From: Natrialba swarupiae
GTDB taxonomy: Archaea > Halobacteriota > Halobacteria > Halobacteriales > Natrialbaceae
Reading direction: 5' to 3'
Assembly: GCF_008245225.1 (NCBI RefSeq)
Contig: NZ_VTAW01000015.1
Span: 1 to 64,000, forward strand
Length of the DNA: 64,000 nt
This document shows positions 34,613 to 43,277 of the stretch, in pieces. The stretch's first letter is position 1. Every line of letters starts with the position of its first letter. The notes beneath the pieces are model-generated. The model made no database searches. It was not told the origin of the DNA and saw only the letters and a program-made list of their open reading frames with translations. A program made the translations under genes and the position numbers.

Positions 34613-36232
34613 TCATTCGAGCAACAGCAACTCGGGGTTTTCTAGATGCTCTATGACCGTGTTGGTAAACCTCGCACCGACTGCGCCGTCGATCAGTCGG
34701 TGATCGAACGACAGCGAGAGCGTCAGTACCGAGCGCGGCTCGATCGACTCCTCGCCGTTTTCGTCGGTGACGACGCGTGGTTTCCGTTTGATCTCGCCGA
34801 CCCCGAGGATACCCGATTCCGGGTAGTTTAGGATCGGTGTCGCGTACTCGCCACCGATCCCGCCGACGTTCGTGATCGTAAACGTCGACCCGCGGAGTTC
34901 GCTCGGACTGATCGAGCGTTCACGTGCCTTTTTGGCCAACTCGTTCGTCTCCGAGGACAGCGACAGCAGCCCCTTCCGATCGGCGTTCTCGACGACCGGG
35001 ACCATCAACCCGTTGTCGGTTGCTGCCGCGATTCCGATGTTGTAGTAGTCGCGATAGACGATCTCCTCGTTTTCCTCGTCGAGGACGGCGTTCATCTCGG
35101 GATACTCTTTGAGGGCAGCGATGACCGCTTTCGTGATAAACGGCATGTACGTGAGGTTTATCCCCCGCTCCTCGGCACGTGGTTTGAGTCGCTCGCGTGT
35201 CTCGACGAGCGCCGTCACGTCGACTTCGTCGTGGTGAGTGACGTGAGGGGCACTGTACTTGGATTCGACCATCGCCTCGGCGATTCGCTTTCGAACGCCC
35301 TGGAACGGCTCGCGGCGTTCGGACTCGCCGGGGGCGAACGCATCCGTCCCGGCTCCGCCGACTGGTTTGCCGGCTTCGACCGCCGCTCGATCGGCGTCCT
35401 GCGCTCGTTTCTGGGCCGCCGCGTAGTTCTCGACGGCTTCGCTGGTGACGAACGCCTCTCCCTCGCGCTCCTCGACCGCCGGAACCGAATCGAGGTCGAT
35501 CCCCTTCTCACGGGCGATCCGTCTGGTCGCGGGGGCGGCGAGTGTCCGATCCCTGTCCGCCGACTCGAGCGACGATGGTGGGGGGCTCGTCGCTCTCGAG
35601 TCGGTCTCGGGGCCTGTCCTCGTGTCGGCGGTTGTCTCCGCGTCGGAAGCCGCTGTGACGTCTGAACCCGTCTTCGCGTCGGAATCGGCAGGTGCGTCTG
35701 CGCTCGTAACCCCGCTGCCAGTGCTCGCCTGCGAGTCGCCGGCAACGGCACTACGAACGTCGGCGGCGGTGATCCGGCCGCCGGGGCCACTTCCCTGGAT
35801 CGACGTCAGATCGATCCCCTCCTCGCGAGCCAGCCGCCGAACTCGCGGTGGCGCGAAGACGCGGTCCTGGGGCGTGGCAACCTCGTCGGCCTCCGCGCCG
35901 GTTGCGTCGGGGCTCCCGGCACCGTGCTCTGCTGATTCGGGGTCGTCCCCGGCCGTGTCGGCGGCGTCATCGGTCGATTCGACTGGCTCCTCGCCATCGA
36001 CGTCGAAGGTTACGAAGACGTCTCCGACGGGAATCACGTCGCCTTCCTCGTACCGAAGCTCCCGAATCGTCCCGTCGACGGGGGAGGGAACGTCAACCAG
36101 CGCCTTGTCCGTCTCGACCTCGGCGATCGGCTGGTCTTCCGAAACCGCGTCGCCCTCTTCGACCAACCAGCTAACCAGTTCGCCCTCTGCAACACCCTCG
36201 CCGACGTCCGGTAGTTCGAATTCCCTGACCAT
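34613..36232 (-). CDS. pdhC: 2-oxoacid dehydrogenase E2, dihydrolipoamide acyltransferase
   Basis: 539 residues. The lipoyl domain (1-80) carries the modified lysine in ETDKALVDV (K43). Two peripheral subunit-binding domains follow (about 128-165, PRVRRLAREEGIDL, and about 235-275, PATRRIAREKGIDL), separated by a low-complexity Ala/Ser/Thr/Asp linker. The catalytic domain ends with SFDHRLIDGA, which holds the catalytic His and Asp. Two binding domains instead of one is less common. ATG 36232 sits one base past the pdhB stop. The substrate could be pyruvate or a branched-chain oxoacid. Confidence 0.95.
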   Translation of the reverse strand: MVREFELPDVGEGVAEGELVSWLVEEGDAVSEDQPIAEVETDKALVDVPSPVDGTIRELRYEEGDVIPVGDVFVTFDVDGEEPVESTDDAADTAGDDPESAEHGAGSPDATGAEADEVATPQDRVFAPPRVRRLAREEGIDLTSIQGSGPGGRITAADVRSAVAGDSQASTGSGVTSADAPADSDAKTGSDVTAASDAETTADTRTGPETDSRATSPPPSSLESADRDRTLAAPATRRIAREKGIDLDSVPAVEEREGEAFVTSEAVENYAAAQKRAQDADRAAVEAGKPVGGAGTDAFAPGESERREPFQGVRKRIAEAMVESKYSAPHVTHHDEVDVTALVETRERLKPRAEERGINLTYMPFITKAVIAALKEYPEMNAVLDEENEEIVYRDYYNIGIAAATDNGLMVPVVENADRKGLLSLSSETNELAKKARERSISPSELRGSTFTITNVGGIGGEYATPILNYPESGILGVGEIKRKPRVVTDENGEESIEPRSVLTLSLSFDHRLIDGAVGARFTNTVIEHLENPELLLLE

Positions 36233-36233
36233 G

Positions 36234-37235
36234 TCAGAACTCCGTGACTGTTCGGATGCCGTCCTCGATGCGCGTCGCCTCGGGGAGATAGAACTCCTCG
36301 AGTGAGTACAGCGGGAACGGAACGTCGAACCCGGTAACTCGTTCGATCGGTGCCTCGAGGTAGAGCAACGCTTCCTCCTGAATCCGTGCGGTGACCTCGG
36401 CCCCGAGTCCGACCGACTTCGGGGCTTCGTGAACGACGGCGCTCCGTCCGGTCTTTTTGACCGACTCGACGATCGTCTCCGTATCGAGCGGGGACAGCGA
36501 TCGAAGTTCGACGACCTCGACCGATATCTCGTCCTCGACGTTCTCGGCGGCCTCGAGCGTCGGCGGGGTCATCGAGCCCCAGGTAAACACCGAGACGTCC
36601 GATCCCTCGCGACGGACTGCTGCGTCGCCGATCGGGACGGTGTAGGACTCCTCTGGAACCTCGTCTTTGAAGCCGCGATACAGCCGCGCGGGCTCGAGGA
36701 AGACGACTGGGTCCGGATCGCGAATTGCGCTGGTCAACAGCCCCTTCGTGTCGTAGGGTGTACTCGGGACGACGACCTTCAGACCTGGGTAGTGTGCGAA
36801 GAAGGTCTCGGTGGACTCCGAGTGGTGTTCGGGTGCGCTAATCCCTCCGCCGTAGGGCGTTCGGATGACCATCTGACAGCTGTACTGGCCACAGCTTCTC
36901 GCCCGCAGCCGCGCGGCGTGGTTGATGATCTGCTCGAACGCCGGGTAACTAAAGCCGAGGAACTGCATCTCGGGGACGGGTTTCATCCCGTGGGCTGCGA
37001 GGCCGACGGCGGCACCGGCGATACAGCTCTCCGCGAGCGGGGTATCGACGACGCGATCCTCACCGTACTCCTCGTAGAGACCGTCGGTTGCCCGGAAGAC
37101 GCCACCGTTCTGTCCGACGTCCTCGCCGAGAACGATGACGTCGTCGTCTCGAGCCATTTCGGATCGGAGTCCGTCTTGAACCGATTCAACGATCGTAAGC
37201 GACTGCGTGTCTTGGTCTGAGTCTGTCGTAGCCAT
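36234..37235 (-). CDS. pdhB: 2-oxoacid dehydrogenase E1 component, beta subunit
   Basis: 333 residues. Typical E1-beta features: LGEDVGQNGGVFRATDGL near the start, PLAESCIAGAAVGLA and MKPVPEMQF, RTPYGGGI and a C-terminal transketolase domain (SLSPLDTETI, VVHEAPKSVGLGAEV). It pairs with the alpha subunit to decarboxylate a 2-oxoacid using thiamine diphosphate. It lies 1 bp from the neighbouring genes on either side, so the operon is translated as a block. Confidence 0.96.
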   Translation of the reverse strand: MATTDSDQDTQSLTIVESVQDGLRSEMARDDDVIVLGEDVGQNGGVFRATDGLYEEYGEDRVVDTPLAESCIAGAAVGLAAHGMKPVPEMQFLGFSYPAFEQIINHAARLRARSCGQYSCQMVIRTPYGGGISAPEHHSESTETFFAHYPGLKVVVPSTPYDTKGLLTSAIRDPDPVVFLEPARLYRGFKDEVPEESYTVPIGDAAVRREGSDVSVFTWGSMTPPTLEAAENVEDEISVEVVELRSLSPLDTETIVESVKKTGRSAVVHEAPKSVGLGAEVTARIQEEALLYLEAPIERVTGFDVPFPLYSLEEFYLPEATRIEDGIRTVTEF

Positions 37236-37236
37236 G

Positions 37237-38349
37237 TTACTCGTGGTCGGTAAGTTCGTCGTCGCCGTACGTTTCGCGGAGGTACTCGAGCTGTTCGCGC
37301 TGGTCTTCGAGCAGCGGGGTCGCCTCTTCGTAGACGTGGTCGAACATCTGTTCGGGATCCGGCGGTTCGGTCGATTTGACCGTCTCGATTACGTCCGCGA
37401 GTTCGTCTTCGACGCTCGAGCGGATCGCATCGTCTTCCTCTTCGTCGAGACGTCCGGTCTCGATGAGATACGTTCGGAATCGGGGGATCGGATCCTTCTC
37501 CTGCCACTCTTCGGGTGGTTCGTCCCCGCGGTACTTGGTGGGGTCGTCGGCGGTGCTGTGGGCTCCCAGTCGGTACAGCATCGCCTCGATGAACGTCGGT
37601 CTGAGTTCGTCGTCGGCTGGGGATTTGGCCTTTTCGACGGCGGTCCGCATCACGTCGTAGACGGCCAGTGGATCCATCCCGTCGACCTGGATGCCCTCGA
37701 ACCCGTACCCCTGAGCACGGCTCGCGAGGGAATCGGCCGCCGTCTGCTTTTCGAACGGGACCGAAATCGCCCACTGGTTGTTCTGACAGAAGAAGACGTT
37801 CGGCGTGTCGAACACGCCGGCGAAGTTCATCGCTTCGTGAACGTCTCCCTGACTGGTCGCGCCGTCTCCGAAGTAACACGCGTACACACTTTCGCTGTCG
37901 TTTACCAGTGAATCAGCCCACGCGAGGCCGACAGCGTGTGGTGGTTGTGAGCCGACCGAGCCGTTGATCGGGAACACGTTGACGTCGTCGGGAATGGCGT
38001 TTCCTTGCTCGATTCCCTTGTAGTAGAGCAAGATGTTCCCCAAGTCGAGCCCGTGTACGTGCAAGGCAGCGTGATCCCGATAGCTCGGAATCACCCAGTC
38101 TTCCGGCTCGAGGGCGTGAGCGCTTGCAACTTGCGCGGCCTCGTGGCCGTACAGCGGCGGAAAGGAACCAATCTCGCCGGTTCGGTTGAGCTTGACCGTT
38201 CGTCGGTCGAACCGACGAGCGAGGTACATGTCACGATACAACTCGAGCATCGTGTCATCCGTCATCGATGGATGGTCGACGTCCTCTAATGGCATTCCGT
38301 CCGTGTCGATGAACTGAACTCGATCGGAAGGTTGCCGAAGTGTACTCAT
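37237..38349 (-). CDS. pdhA: 2-oxoacid dehydrogenase E1 component, alpha subunit
   Basis: 370 residues. The thiamine diphosphate motif GDGATSQGDVHEAMNFAGV...NN is present (GDGA about 170, NNQWAIS about 200), with phosphorylation-loop-like HSTADDPTKYR. First gene of the operon. H. volcanii and other haloarchaea have several such complexes of unclear substrate, since pyruvate is mainly oxidised by a ferredoxin oxidoreductase; hence the exact substrate is left open. The start ATG 38349 has an AT-rich promoter upstream. Confidence 0.95.
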   Translation of the reverse strand: MSTLRQPSDRVQFIDTDGMPLEDVDHPSMTDDTMLELYRDMYLARRFDRRTVKLNRTGEIGSFPPLYGHEAAQVASAHALEPEDWVIPSYRDHAALHVHGLDLGNILLYYKGIEQGNAIPDDVNVFPINGSVGSQPPHAVGLAWADSLVNDSESVYACYFGDGATSQGDVHEAMNFAGVFDTPNVFFCQNNQWAISVPFEKQTAADSLASRAQGYGFEGIQVDGMDPLAVYDVMRTAVEKAKSPADDELRPTFIEAMLYRLGAHSTADDPTKYRGDEPPEEWQEKDPIPRFRTYLIETGRLDEEEDDAIRSSVEDELADVIETVKSTEPPDPEQMFDHVYEEATPLLEDQREQLEYLRETYGDDELTDHE

Positions 38350-38378
38350 GATACGAAACTATATTACGGCAAGATTCA

Positions 38379-38392
38379 TGAAATATATTTTT
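38379..38392 (-). promoter_or_regulatory. TATA-like box of the pdh operon
   Basis: AAAAATATATTTCA on the minus strand, about 36 nt before ATG 38349, would start the mRNA a few bases before the start codon. Confidence 0.5.
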
Positions 38393-38441
38393 GCTCCCTT
38401 CTGTATCCCATTGGGCAATAACTGACATTGACGCTCAGTCT

Positions 38442-38526
38442 TTGGTACGATCTGTGATGACTGATTGCCGGTCGATCGCCCGTCGGTCTGCACTCGACCG
38501 GTACTGACTCGTAATCGTCCGCATGA
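38442..38526 (+). repeat. Dispersed GATACGG-type element, copy 5 (subfamily with CTGATTGCCGGTCG)
   Basis: Shares GATG(A/G)CTGATTGCCGGTCG at 38456-38475 with the copy at 39450, followed by ATCGC, and ends GTCCGCATGA. The 5' end TACGATCTGTG is degenerate. Confidence 0.6.
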
Positions 38527-38593
38527 AACAGTTCGATGTTCGAACGGTTATCGCTACTCTCGAGTTTCGGTTACTCTGATCGAGAACTGATTC

Positions 38594-38679
38594 TCATACG
38601 GTTTCACGTCAGGTAGTTCCGGTGCACCCGCCGCACTGGCTGCGGTTTCGCCGGTCGATCGGCACCGCAATCCGCATCA
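38594..38679 (+). repeat. Dispersed GATACGG-type element, copy 6
   Basis: Starts CATACGGTTTCACGTCAGG and ends CACCGCAATCCGCATCA. CTGCGGTTTCGCCGGT inside matches the copy at 51791 (CTGCGGTTTCAGCGGT), and GGTGCACCC matches the minus-strand copy at 10802. Confidence 0.7.
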
Positions 38680-38929
38680 CATGAACTGTGCTTCGAAGCC
38701 GGTCTTATCCTGTGACGATACTAATAATATAATTGTCTCGTTTCCATCTTCGATTGCGTTTGCCTGTTGAGTGATTGATGTGGTCACTGCGCGTTATATA
38801 GTTGTATAAAACAAACAACACTCCCCTGCCGACCGTCCGATTTCTCAGCCACGAGTTGTGGGGACAGCCAACTCACATCTATAGCGTATCAAACCTATTT
38901 ACGATCGGGTTTCGCTCGACGTAATCAAG

Positions 38930-39098
38930 TTAATAGCTCGACGAAAGCCGAGTGACGATAGTCTGGTGGCCGTAGCAATCGAGAAAAAACGCTGGCTCTG
39001 AGACCCCATCTATCTCGGCTAACCGATACAGGACTGTCGCGGCCAGCTCGGTTCCTTGTCGTCCGATCGCTGCGACGCCAAACACGATCTCGGATCGA
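38930..39098 (-). pseudogene. Possible remnant of a protein-coding gene (54 open codons, no start)
   Basis: The minus strand is open for about 54 codons with normal-looking protein sequence (IVFGVAAIGRQGTELAATVL, then YRLAEIDGVSEPAFFLDCYG) ending at TAA 38932. A stop lies just upstream in the same frame, so it cannot be a whole gene. It may be the end of a decayed transposase or regulator in a gap rich in repeats. Low confidence. Confidence 0.25.
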
Positions 39099-39341
39099 AG
39101 TTACTTGTAGTATGTGTACAAGACTAATCGCTGGTGATCGTGATCGCAGTCTCAGCAACCGCGACCTGCGACGGATTCGCCGTCGACCGAATCGATACGT
39201 TGCAGAAAATGAACAAATTTGCTGTCTGATTATCGTCTGAGAACGACTCACGCTGATCAACGAAGAGTCGTTTGGCTCCCGAAGCGACGTCCTGTCGTGT
39301 GGTTTCGGACGACGAACATCCTGACGGGCGTCGCCGTCCTC

Positions 39342-39427
39342 TCGTACCGAATGTTGTACCGATCTACCGGCACGATCGCAGGACTGCTTGTGGTCGCACT
39401 GGAACTGACTGACAGTAGACCGTATCA
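39342..39427 (-). repeat. Dispersed GATACGG-type element, copy 7
   Basis: On the minus strand it starts TTGATACGGTCTACTGTCAG and ends GGTACAACATTCGGTACGA, close to the copy at 51791 (GATACGGTTTACTGTCCGTC .. GGTACAGCAATCCGTCTGA). Confidence 0.7.
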
Positions 39428-39449
39428 AGGCGCTCGAGACTACGGTACT

Positions 39450-39533
39450 GATACGGTCTTCGATGGCTGATTGCCGGTCGATCGCAGACCGACGGGTGAT
39501 CGACCGGGACGGACTCATGACGGTCCGTATGAT
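39450..39533 (+). repeat. Dispersed GATACGG-type element, copy 8
   Basis: Starts GATACGGTCTTCGATGGCTG and ends GACGGTCCGTATGA. It is 23 bp from the oppositely oriented copy 7. The long gap 38350-39622 contains four copies and no intact gene. Confidence 0.65.
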
Positions 39534-39622
39534 GCGTTTGGCGGGAACGGCCGGACACGTCAGTCAAATCTACATTTTGCACAACGTATTAGTCGGCCCG
39601 CGCCGATTCTCGGAACGACACG

Positions 39623-40867
39623 ATGTGTACAAAGGTTATCGAGTGCCATACACTAGTAGATGGCATCAGTGACACGCCGGTCGACGATGCACGTCTCGTC
39701 GTCGACGACGGTCGGATTCAAGCCGCAGGACCGAAGGAGTCGGTTGCTGTCCCCGATGGCGCTGAGATCGTCGATCATTCGGAGCAAACGATCACTCCGG
39801 GGTTCATCGATGCGCACGTTCACCTGAACGGAACGCGATCGTTCTCCCCGTACGAACGCATTTCTCAGGACGTTCCGTACAAAACAGCGGTCGCCACGAC
39901 CGATGCAAAGCGGCTCCTCGAGGCGGGATTCACTACGGTTCGGGACGTCGGCAGTGTGGCCGCCCTCGGACTCAGAGATGCAATCGACGCTGGCGAAATT
40001 CCTGGCCCACGGATACACGCGGCTGGGCGTGCATTCTCACAGACCGCTGGCCACGTCGACATGCACTCGCTGCCCCACGAGTGGGTCGACGAGGATCGAA
40101 CGCTGGGCGTCCTGGCGGATGGCGTCCCCGAGTGTCGAAAGAAAGTCAGGCAAGAGCTTCGACGCGGGGTCGACGTCGTCAAGATCATGACGACCGGGGG
40201 GATGGCGTCGGAGAAAGATACGCCGGATCACGTTCACTACACGGACGAAGAGATTCGGACGTTCACCGAAGAGGCACACCGACTCGACGTTCCGGTTGCG
40301 ACACACGCACAGGGTGCAGCAGGTATCAACGCCGCAATCCGGAACGGAGTCGACACCATCGAACACGCGATCGGGTTCGACGACGAGGGAGTCGAGCTTG
40401 CCACCGAACACGGCGCGACGCTCGTCCCGACTCTCAGTGCAATCTACCGTCTCGCACACGACGGACCGGAGCACGATCTCCCCGACTACCACGTTCGAAA
40501 GGGGAAAGAGTACGTCGACATCCACGCCGAGTCGATCGTTCGAGCGTACGAGGCGGACGTTCCCATCGCACTTGGGACCGACTGCAACGGTTCGTACCTT
40601 CACCCCCACGGCGAGAACGGGATCGAATTCGAACTGCTGGTCTCACAGGTCGAGATGAGCGAAATGGACGCGCTCAAAGCGGGAACGAGCGTCGCCGCCC
40701 AGGCGCTCGAAGACGATTCGATTGGCTCACTCGAGCCAGGGAAGTACGCCGACATGGTCGTTCTGGACCGGAACCCCCTCGAGGATATCGAAGCGGTTCG
40801 GGACGACGTCGCCGCCGTCTACAAGGGCGGGGATCGGGTCGACTCGCGTGGCCCCGTGGACGCGTGA
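39623..40867 (+). CDS. Metal-dependent amidohydrolase (imidazolonepropionase/prolidase-like)
   Basis: 414 residues. Metal ligands of subtype-I amidohydrolases are visible: HVH in GFIDAHVHLNG (about residue 63), the lysine in VVKIMTTGG (about 188), His in VATHAQGAAG and TIEHAIGFD, and Asp in ALGTDCNG (about 316). The C-terminal small domain ends LEPGKYADMVVLDRNPLEDI. Close relatives hydrolyse dipeptides, lactams or carbamates; the substrate is not evident. ATG 39623 lies about 40 nt after a TATA-like CGTATTAG. It is a single gene between a repeat cluster and a tnpB element. Confidence 0.88.
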   Translation: MCTKVIECHTLVDGISDTPVDDARLVVDDGRIQAAGPKESVAVPDGAEIVDHSEQTITPGFIDAHVHLNGTRSFSPYERISQDVPYKTAVATTDAKRLLEAGFTTVRDVGSVAALGLRDAIDAGEIPGPRIHAAGRAFSQTAGHVDMHSLPHEWVDEDRTLGVLADGVPECRKKVRQELRRGVDVVKIMTTGGMASEKDTPDHVHYTDEEIRTFTEEAHRLDVPVATHAQGAAGINAAIRNGVDTIEHAIGFDDEGVELATEHGATLVPTLSAIYRLAHDGPEHDLPDYHVRKGKEYVDIHAESIVRAYEADVPIALGTDCNGSYLHPHGENGIEFELLVSQVEMSEMDALKAGTSVAAQALEDDSIGSLEPGKYADMVVLDRNPLEDIEAVRDDVAAVYKGGDRVDSRGPVDA

Positions 40868-41171
40868 CCAGTTGACCTCCTGATCTTTCCTCCGAGTTTC
40901 CGAAGAACGGGCGTTTCGTAAGGATCGTTGCAACGACAGGCCCGGGATCTACCTGTAACAGCGCGAGAGTCCCGCCCTTCCCGTGAGGGACGAGTGTTCC
41001 GACATCCGGTCGGAACCGAGGACCGAACAGGGCGGGCGTGAAGCGCGTAACCTTTAGTGAGATTCTGCCGAAAGCTCGCTGGCCCTGAGTCACCAACAAG
41101 ACGGACGAGTTTCACTTCCACTGCGGATGGCTGACATTCAAACCAGAAGCGGACGTATACAGGAGTGGCTG
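40868..41171. other. Gap containing the probable left part of the tnpB element
   Basis: About 300 bp without a gene. It includes small inverted repeats (for example TTCCGAC-ATCCG-GTCGGAA near 41000). IS1341-type elements have no terminal inverted repeats, so the left boundary cannot be placed. Confidence 0.35.
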
Positions 41172-41300
41172 ATGAAGCGTACCAACACGTTCGCCGTGCG
41201 ACCGCTCTCCGACGACGATGAGCAGGTGCTACGGGACCTGTTGGACGCTTCCGCCGCTCTCTGGAACGAAGTCAACTTTCAGCGTCTCATGCGGTACTGA

Positions 41301-41341
41301 GCGGAGCAAAGCTCCGCGATGTCCGCAAATCTACGATTTGC
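41301..41341 (+). repeat. Double-hairpin insertion 1 in tnpB (frame-breaking)
   Basis: GCGGAGC-AAA-GCTCCGC (41301-41317), a 7-nt spacer GATGTCC, then GCAAAT-CTACG-ATTTGC (41325-41341). The TnpB frame shifts across it. Confidence 0.85.
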
Positions 41342-41990
41342 TTGACAACGACGAAAACGGCTTCGAGGGCGACGTGTTCGAGGCTGATACAGGCCGACTC
41401 GAAGGGAAGTACAAAGGCGTTCTCGGTGCGTCCACTGCCCAACAAGTAATTGGAAAAAACACCGAAGCGTGGAAGTCGTTTTTCACGCTCAAAGACCAGT
41501 ATCACGACGAGTCAAACACGTCGGTCACGGAACACCCGGGGCCGCCGGGATTCCGTGGGAACGAAGACGACGGACGTGTTCTCAAAGGCGTCATTCGCAA
41601 AGATGCGTACACTGTCGAATGGGGCGCTCGCTCCCGACTTGAGATCGTTGTCGGAGAACAACTCCGAGACAGGCACAACAGCCCAAAAAGCCGTCTCCGG
41701 TTGGAAGTCGTCGGCGACCCGAACTGGCCCGACTACGAGGACCAGAGCCGGTTAGACCTGTGGTACGGCGAGACTGATAGCACCTTCCGAGCTTCGCAAC
41801 CCGTGACTGTTTCTGACGATGCACGGGGCACTCCACTGGCCGACCACAAGGCCGCTCTGGACATTGGTGCAAACAATCTCGTCGCCTGTACCACGACGAC
41901 CGGCGACCAATATCTGTACGAAGGCCGCGAGTTGTTCCAGCGGTTCCGTGACACGACACGAGAAATCGCCCGGTTACAGTCGAAATTGCC

Positions 41991-42033
41991 CGAGAGACGA
42001 AGTCTCTCGGAATCACGGAAGACTTCGTCTTCC
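41991..42033 (+). repeat. Double-hairpin insertion 2 in tnpB (in frame)
   Basis: CGAGAGAC-GAA-GTCTCTCG (41991-42009), a 7-nt spacer GAATCAC, then GGAAGAC-TTC-GTCTTCC (42017-42033). It encodes a Ser/Arg-rich segment between QSKL and EGRYSS, which are expected to be adjacent in related TnpB proteins. Confidence 0.85.
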
Positions 42034-42574
42034 GAACGACTCGAAGAAGGCCGATACAGTAGCGAGCGTATCCGGCGGCTGTACCGGAAACGGACCCGCC
42101 GCCGCGACCACGCTCAAGAAGCACTGTGTCGTGACCTGCTCGAACGACTGTACGCCGAGGGTGTGGACACGGTGTATATCGGTGGCCTGACCGACGTGTT
42201 GGATACACACTGGTCAGTCGAAACGAACGCCAAGACGCACAACTTCTGGTCGTTCAAGAAGTTTACCGAGCGTCTAGCCTGTACCGCCGAGGAATACGGT
42301 ATCTCCGTAGAGGTCCGGTCGGAAGCGTGGACCAGCCAAGAGTGCCCGCAATGCGGTTCGACAGACCGAACGACACGGCATCAGGACACGCTCACCTGCC
42401 CGTGTGGGTTCGAGGGGCACGCCGACCTTACGGCTTCAGAAACGTTTCTGAGACGGCACACAGAGAAGGCAGTCAGGCCGATGGCACGGCCCGTGCGGTT
42501 CGAGTGGGACGACCACAACTGGTCGGAGTCACCACGCTCTCACGAAAGTCCCAAAGAACAGCGCACAGACCCGA

Positions 42575-42672
42575 GTACCGTCCACCGTGACGGGAATGTT
42601 GCCTCCGGGGAATCGGCATAGCCGAGACTCCCACGAAGGAAACCGCGCCGTTTACGACGCGGAGGATGTCAT
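42575..42672 (+). ncRNA. Right-end RNA of the tnpB element (omega-RNA/sotRNA type)
   Basis: The end of tnpB and the DNA just after it read ACCGCGCCGTTTACGACGCGG, a strong hairpin (42650-42664 region), followed by AGGATGTCA. This matches the usual right end of haloarchaeal IS1341 elements as recalled. In H. salinarum such loci produce sense-overlapping transcripts (sotRNA), and in TnpB systems this RNA serves as guide scaffold. The guide would be the sequence after about 42672. The boundaries are approximate. Confidence 0.55.
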
Positions 42673-42715
42673 GGATCGATCGGGTTGTTTCGCCGCTGCG
42701 TTCCCACTGTCCGTC

Positions 42716-43060
42716 TCAATCCGTGGTCTCGAGGTCTTCTCCCGAGACGTCGTCGTGGTTGAACTCGCGCGTTCCGATTCGGGTTATCTCGAACACGCCG
42801 CCGACGTTCGGGTCCGGTCCTGCCACTCTGGTATCCGTCGTCATCCAGTCTTTCTCCCCGGTTTCGCGCTGCTTGGCAGGAAGGAGTGGGAGCAGGGACG
42901 AAAGCGCATAGAGCGAAAACGTCTGGCCCTCGGGCAGAACGATCTCTTCGCCGTGTACCTCGAAGTAGTCCCCGACTTCGTAGCTTGAAACGGCGTCGCC
43001 AGTTATTTCTACGCACTCGACTCGCAGGTCGTATAGAGTGAACGTATCGTCCTCTGTCAT
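42716..43060 (-). CDS. TIGR04076-family protein
   Basis: 114 residues. It fits the pattern of TIGR04076: LYDLRVECVEITG, VGDYFEVHGEEIVLPEG, FSLYALSSLLPLLPAKQRE, DWMTTDTRVAGPDPNVGGVFEITR. The family is widespread, small and of unknown biochemical function; some members carry a Cys where this one has Ala-Gly before PDPN. It has no obvious operon partner, lying between the tnpB element and the divergent peptide transporter. Confidence 0.85.
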   Translation of the reverse strand: MTEDDTFTLYDLRVECVEITGDAVSSYEVGDYFEVHGEEIVLPEGQTFSLYALSSLLPLLPAKQRETGEKDWMTTDTRVAGPDPNVGGVFEITRIGTREFNHDDVSGEDLETTD

Positions 43061-43234
43061 CAGCTATCGTTTGCCATATCGACTATGGAGAATTAAACCT
43101 TTCCACCTCGAAGACCTGATAATCGAGACTGGCTGTCGGTGTCTCCCCCTCAATCCGAGATTTCAGAGCTACATTCACGGATCTCCACTGTTCGGTCCCC
43201 TGACTGAAACTCACTCACCAGGACTGCCCAATCG

Positions 43235-43250
43235 GTAATACTATTACTGT
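43235..43250 (+). promoter_or_regulatory. TATA-like box of the peptide transporter operon
   Basis: GTAATACTATTACTGT lies about 30-40 nt before the permease ATG at 43278. Confidence 0.5.
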
Positions 43251-43277
43251 AGAATATCTCCTATGTGATGTCGACTC

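Larger units (their letters stand above)
41172..42621 (+). pseudogene. tnpB: IS1341-type TnpB, disrupted near the N-terminus
   Basis: ATG 41172 opens a TnpB-like N-terminus ([28 protein letters not shown]) that stops at TGA 41298. The same protein resumes in another frame from about 41350 ([20 protein letters not shown]) and runs to 42621. The break coincides with an inserted double hairpin (41301-41341). The RuvC catalytic Asp in ALDIGANNL, the zinc ribbon CPQC..CPC and the last Asp in GHADLTAS are present. A second double hairpin at 41991-42033 is in frame and adds about 18 residues. TnpB is an RNA-guided nuclease that favours retention of IS200/605 elements; this copy is probably inactive unless a downstream start is used. 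No tnpA is beside it. Confidence 0.9.

Noticed and set aside
40950-41060. Palindromic segment before tnpB considered as a tRNA or riboswitch
   Set aside because: Only short unrelated stems are present and no cloverleaf or known aptamer pattern could be drawn.
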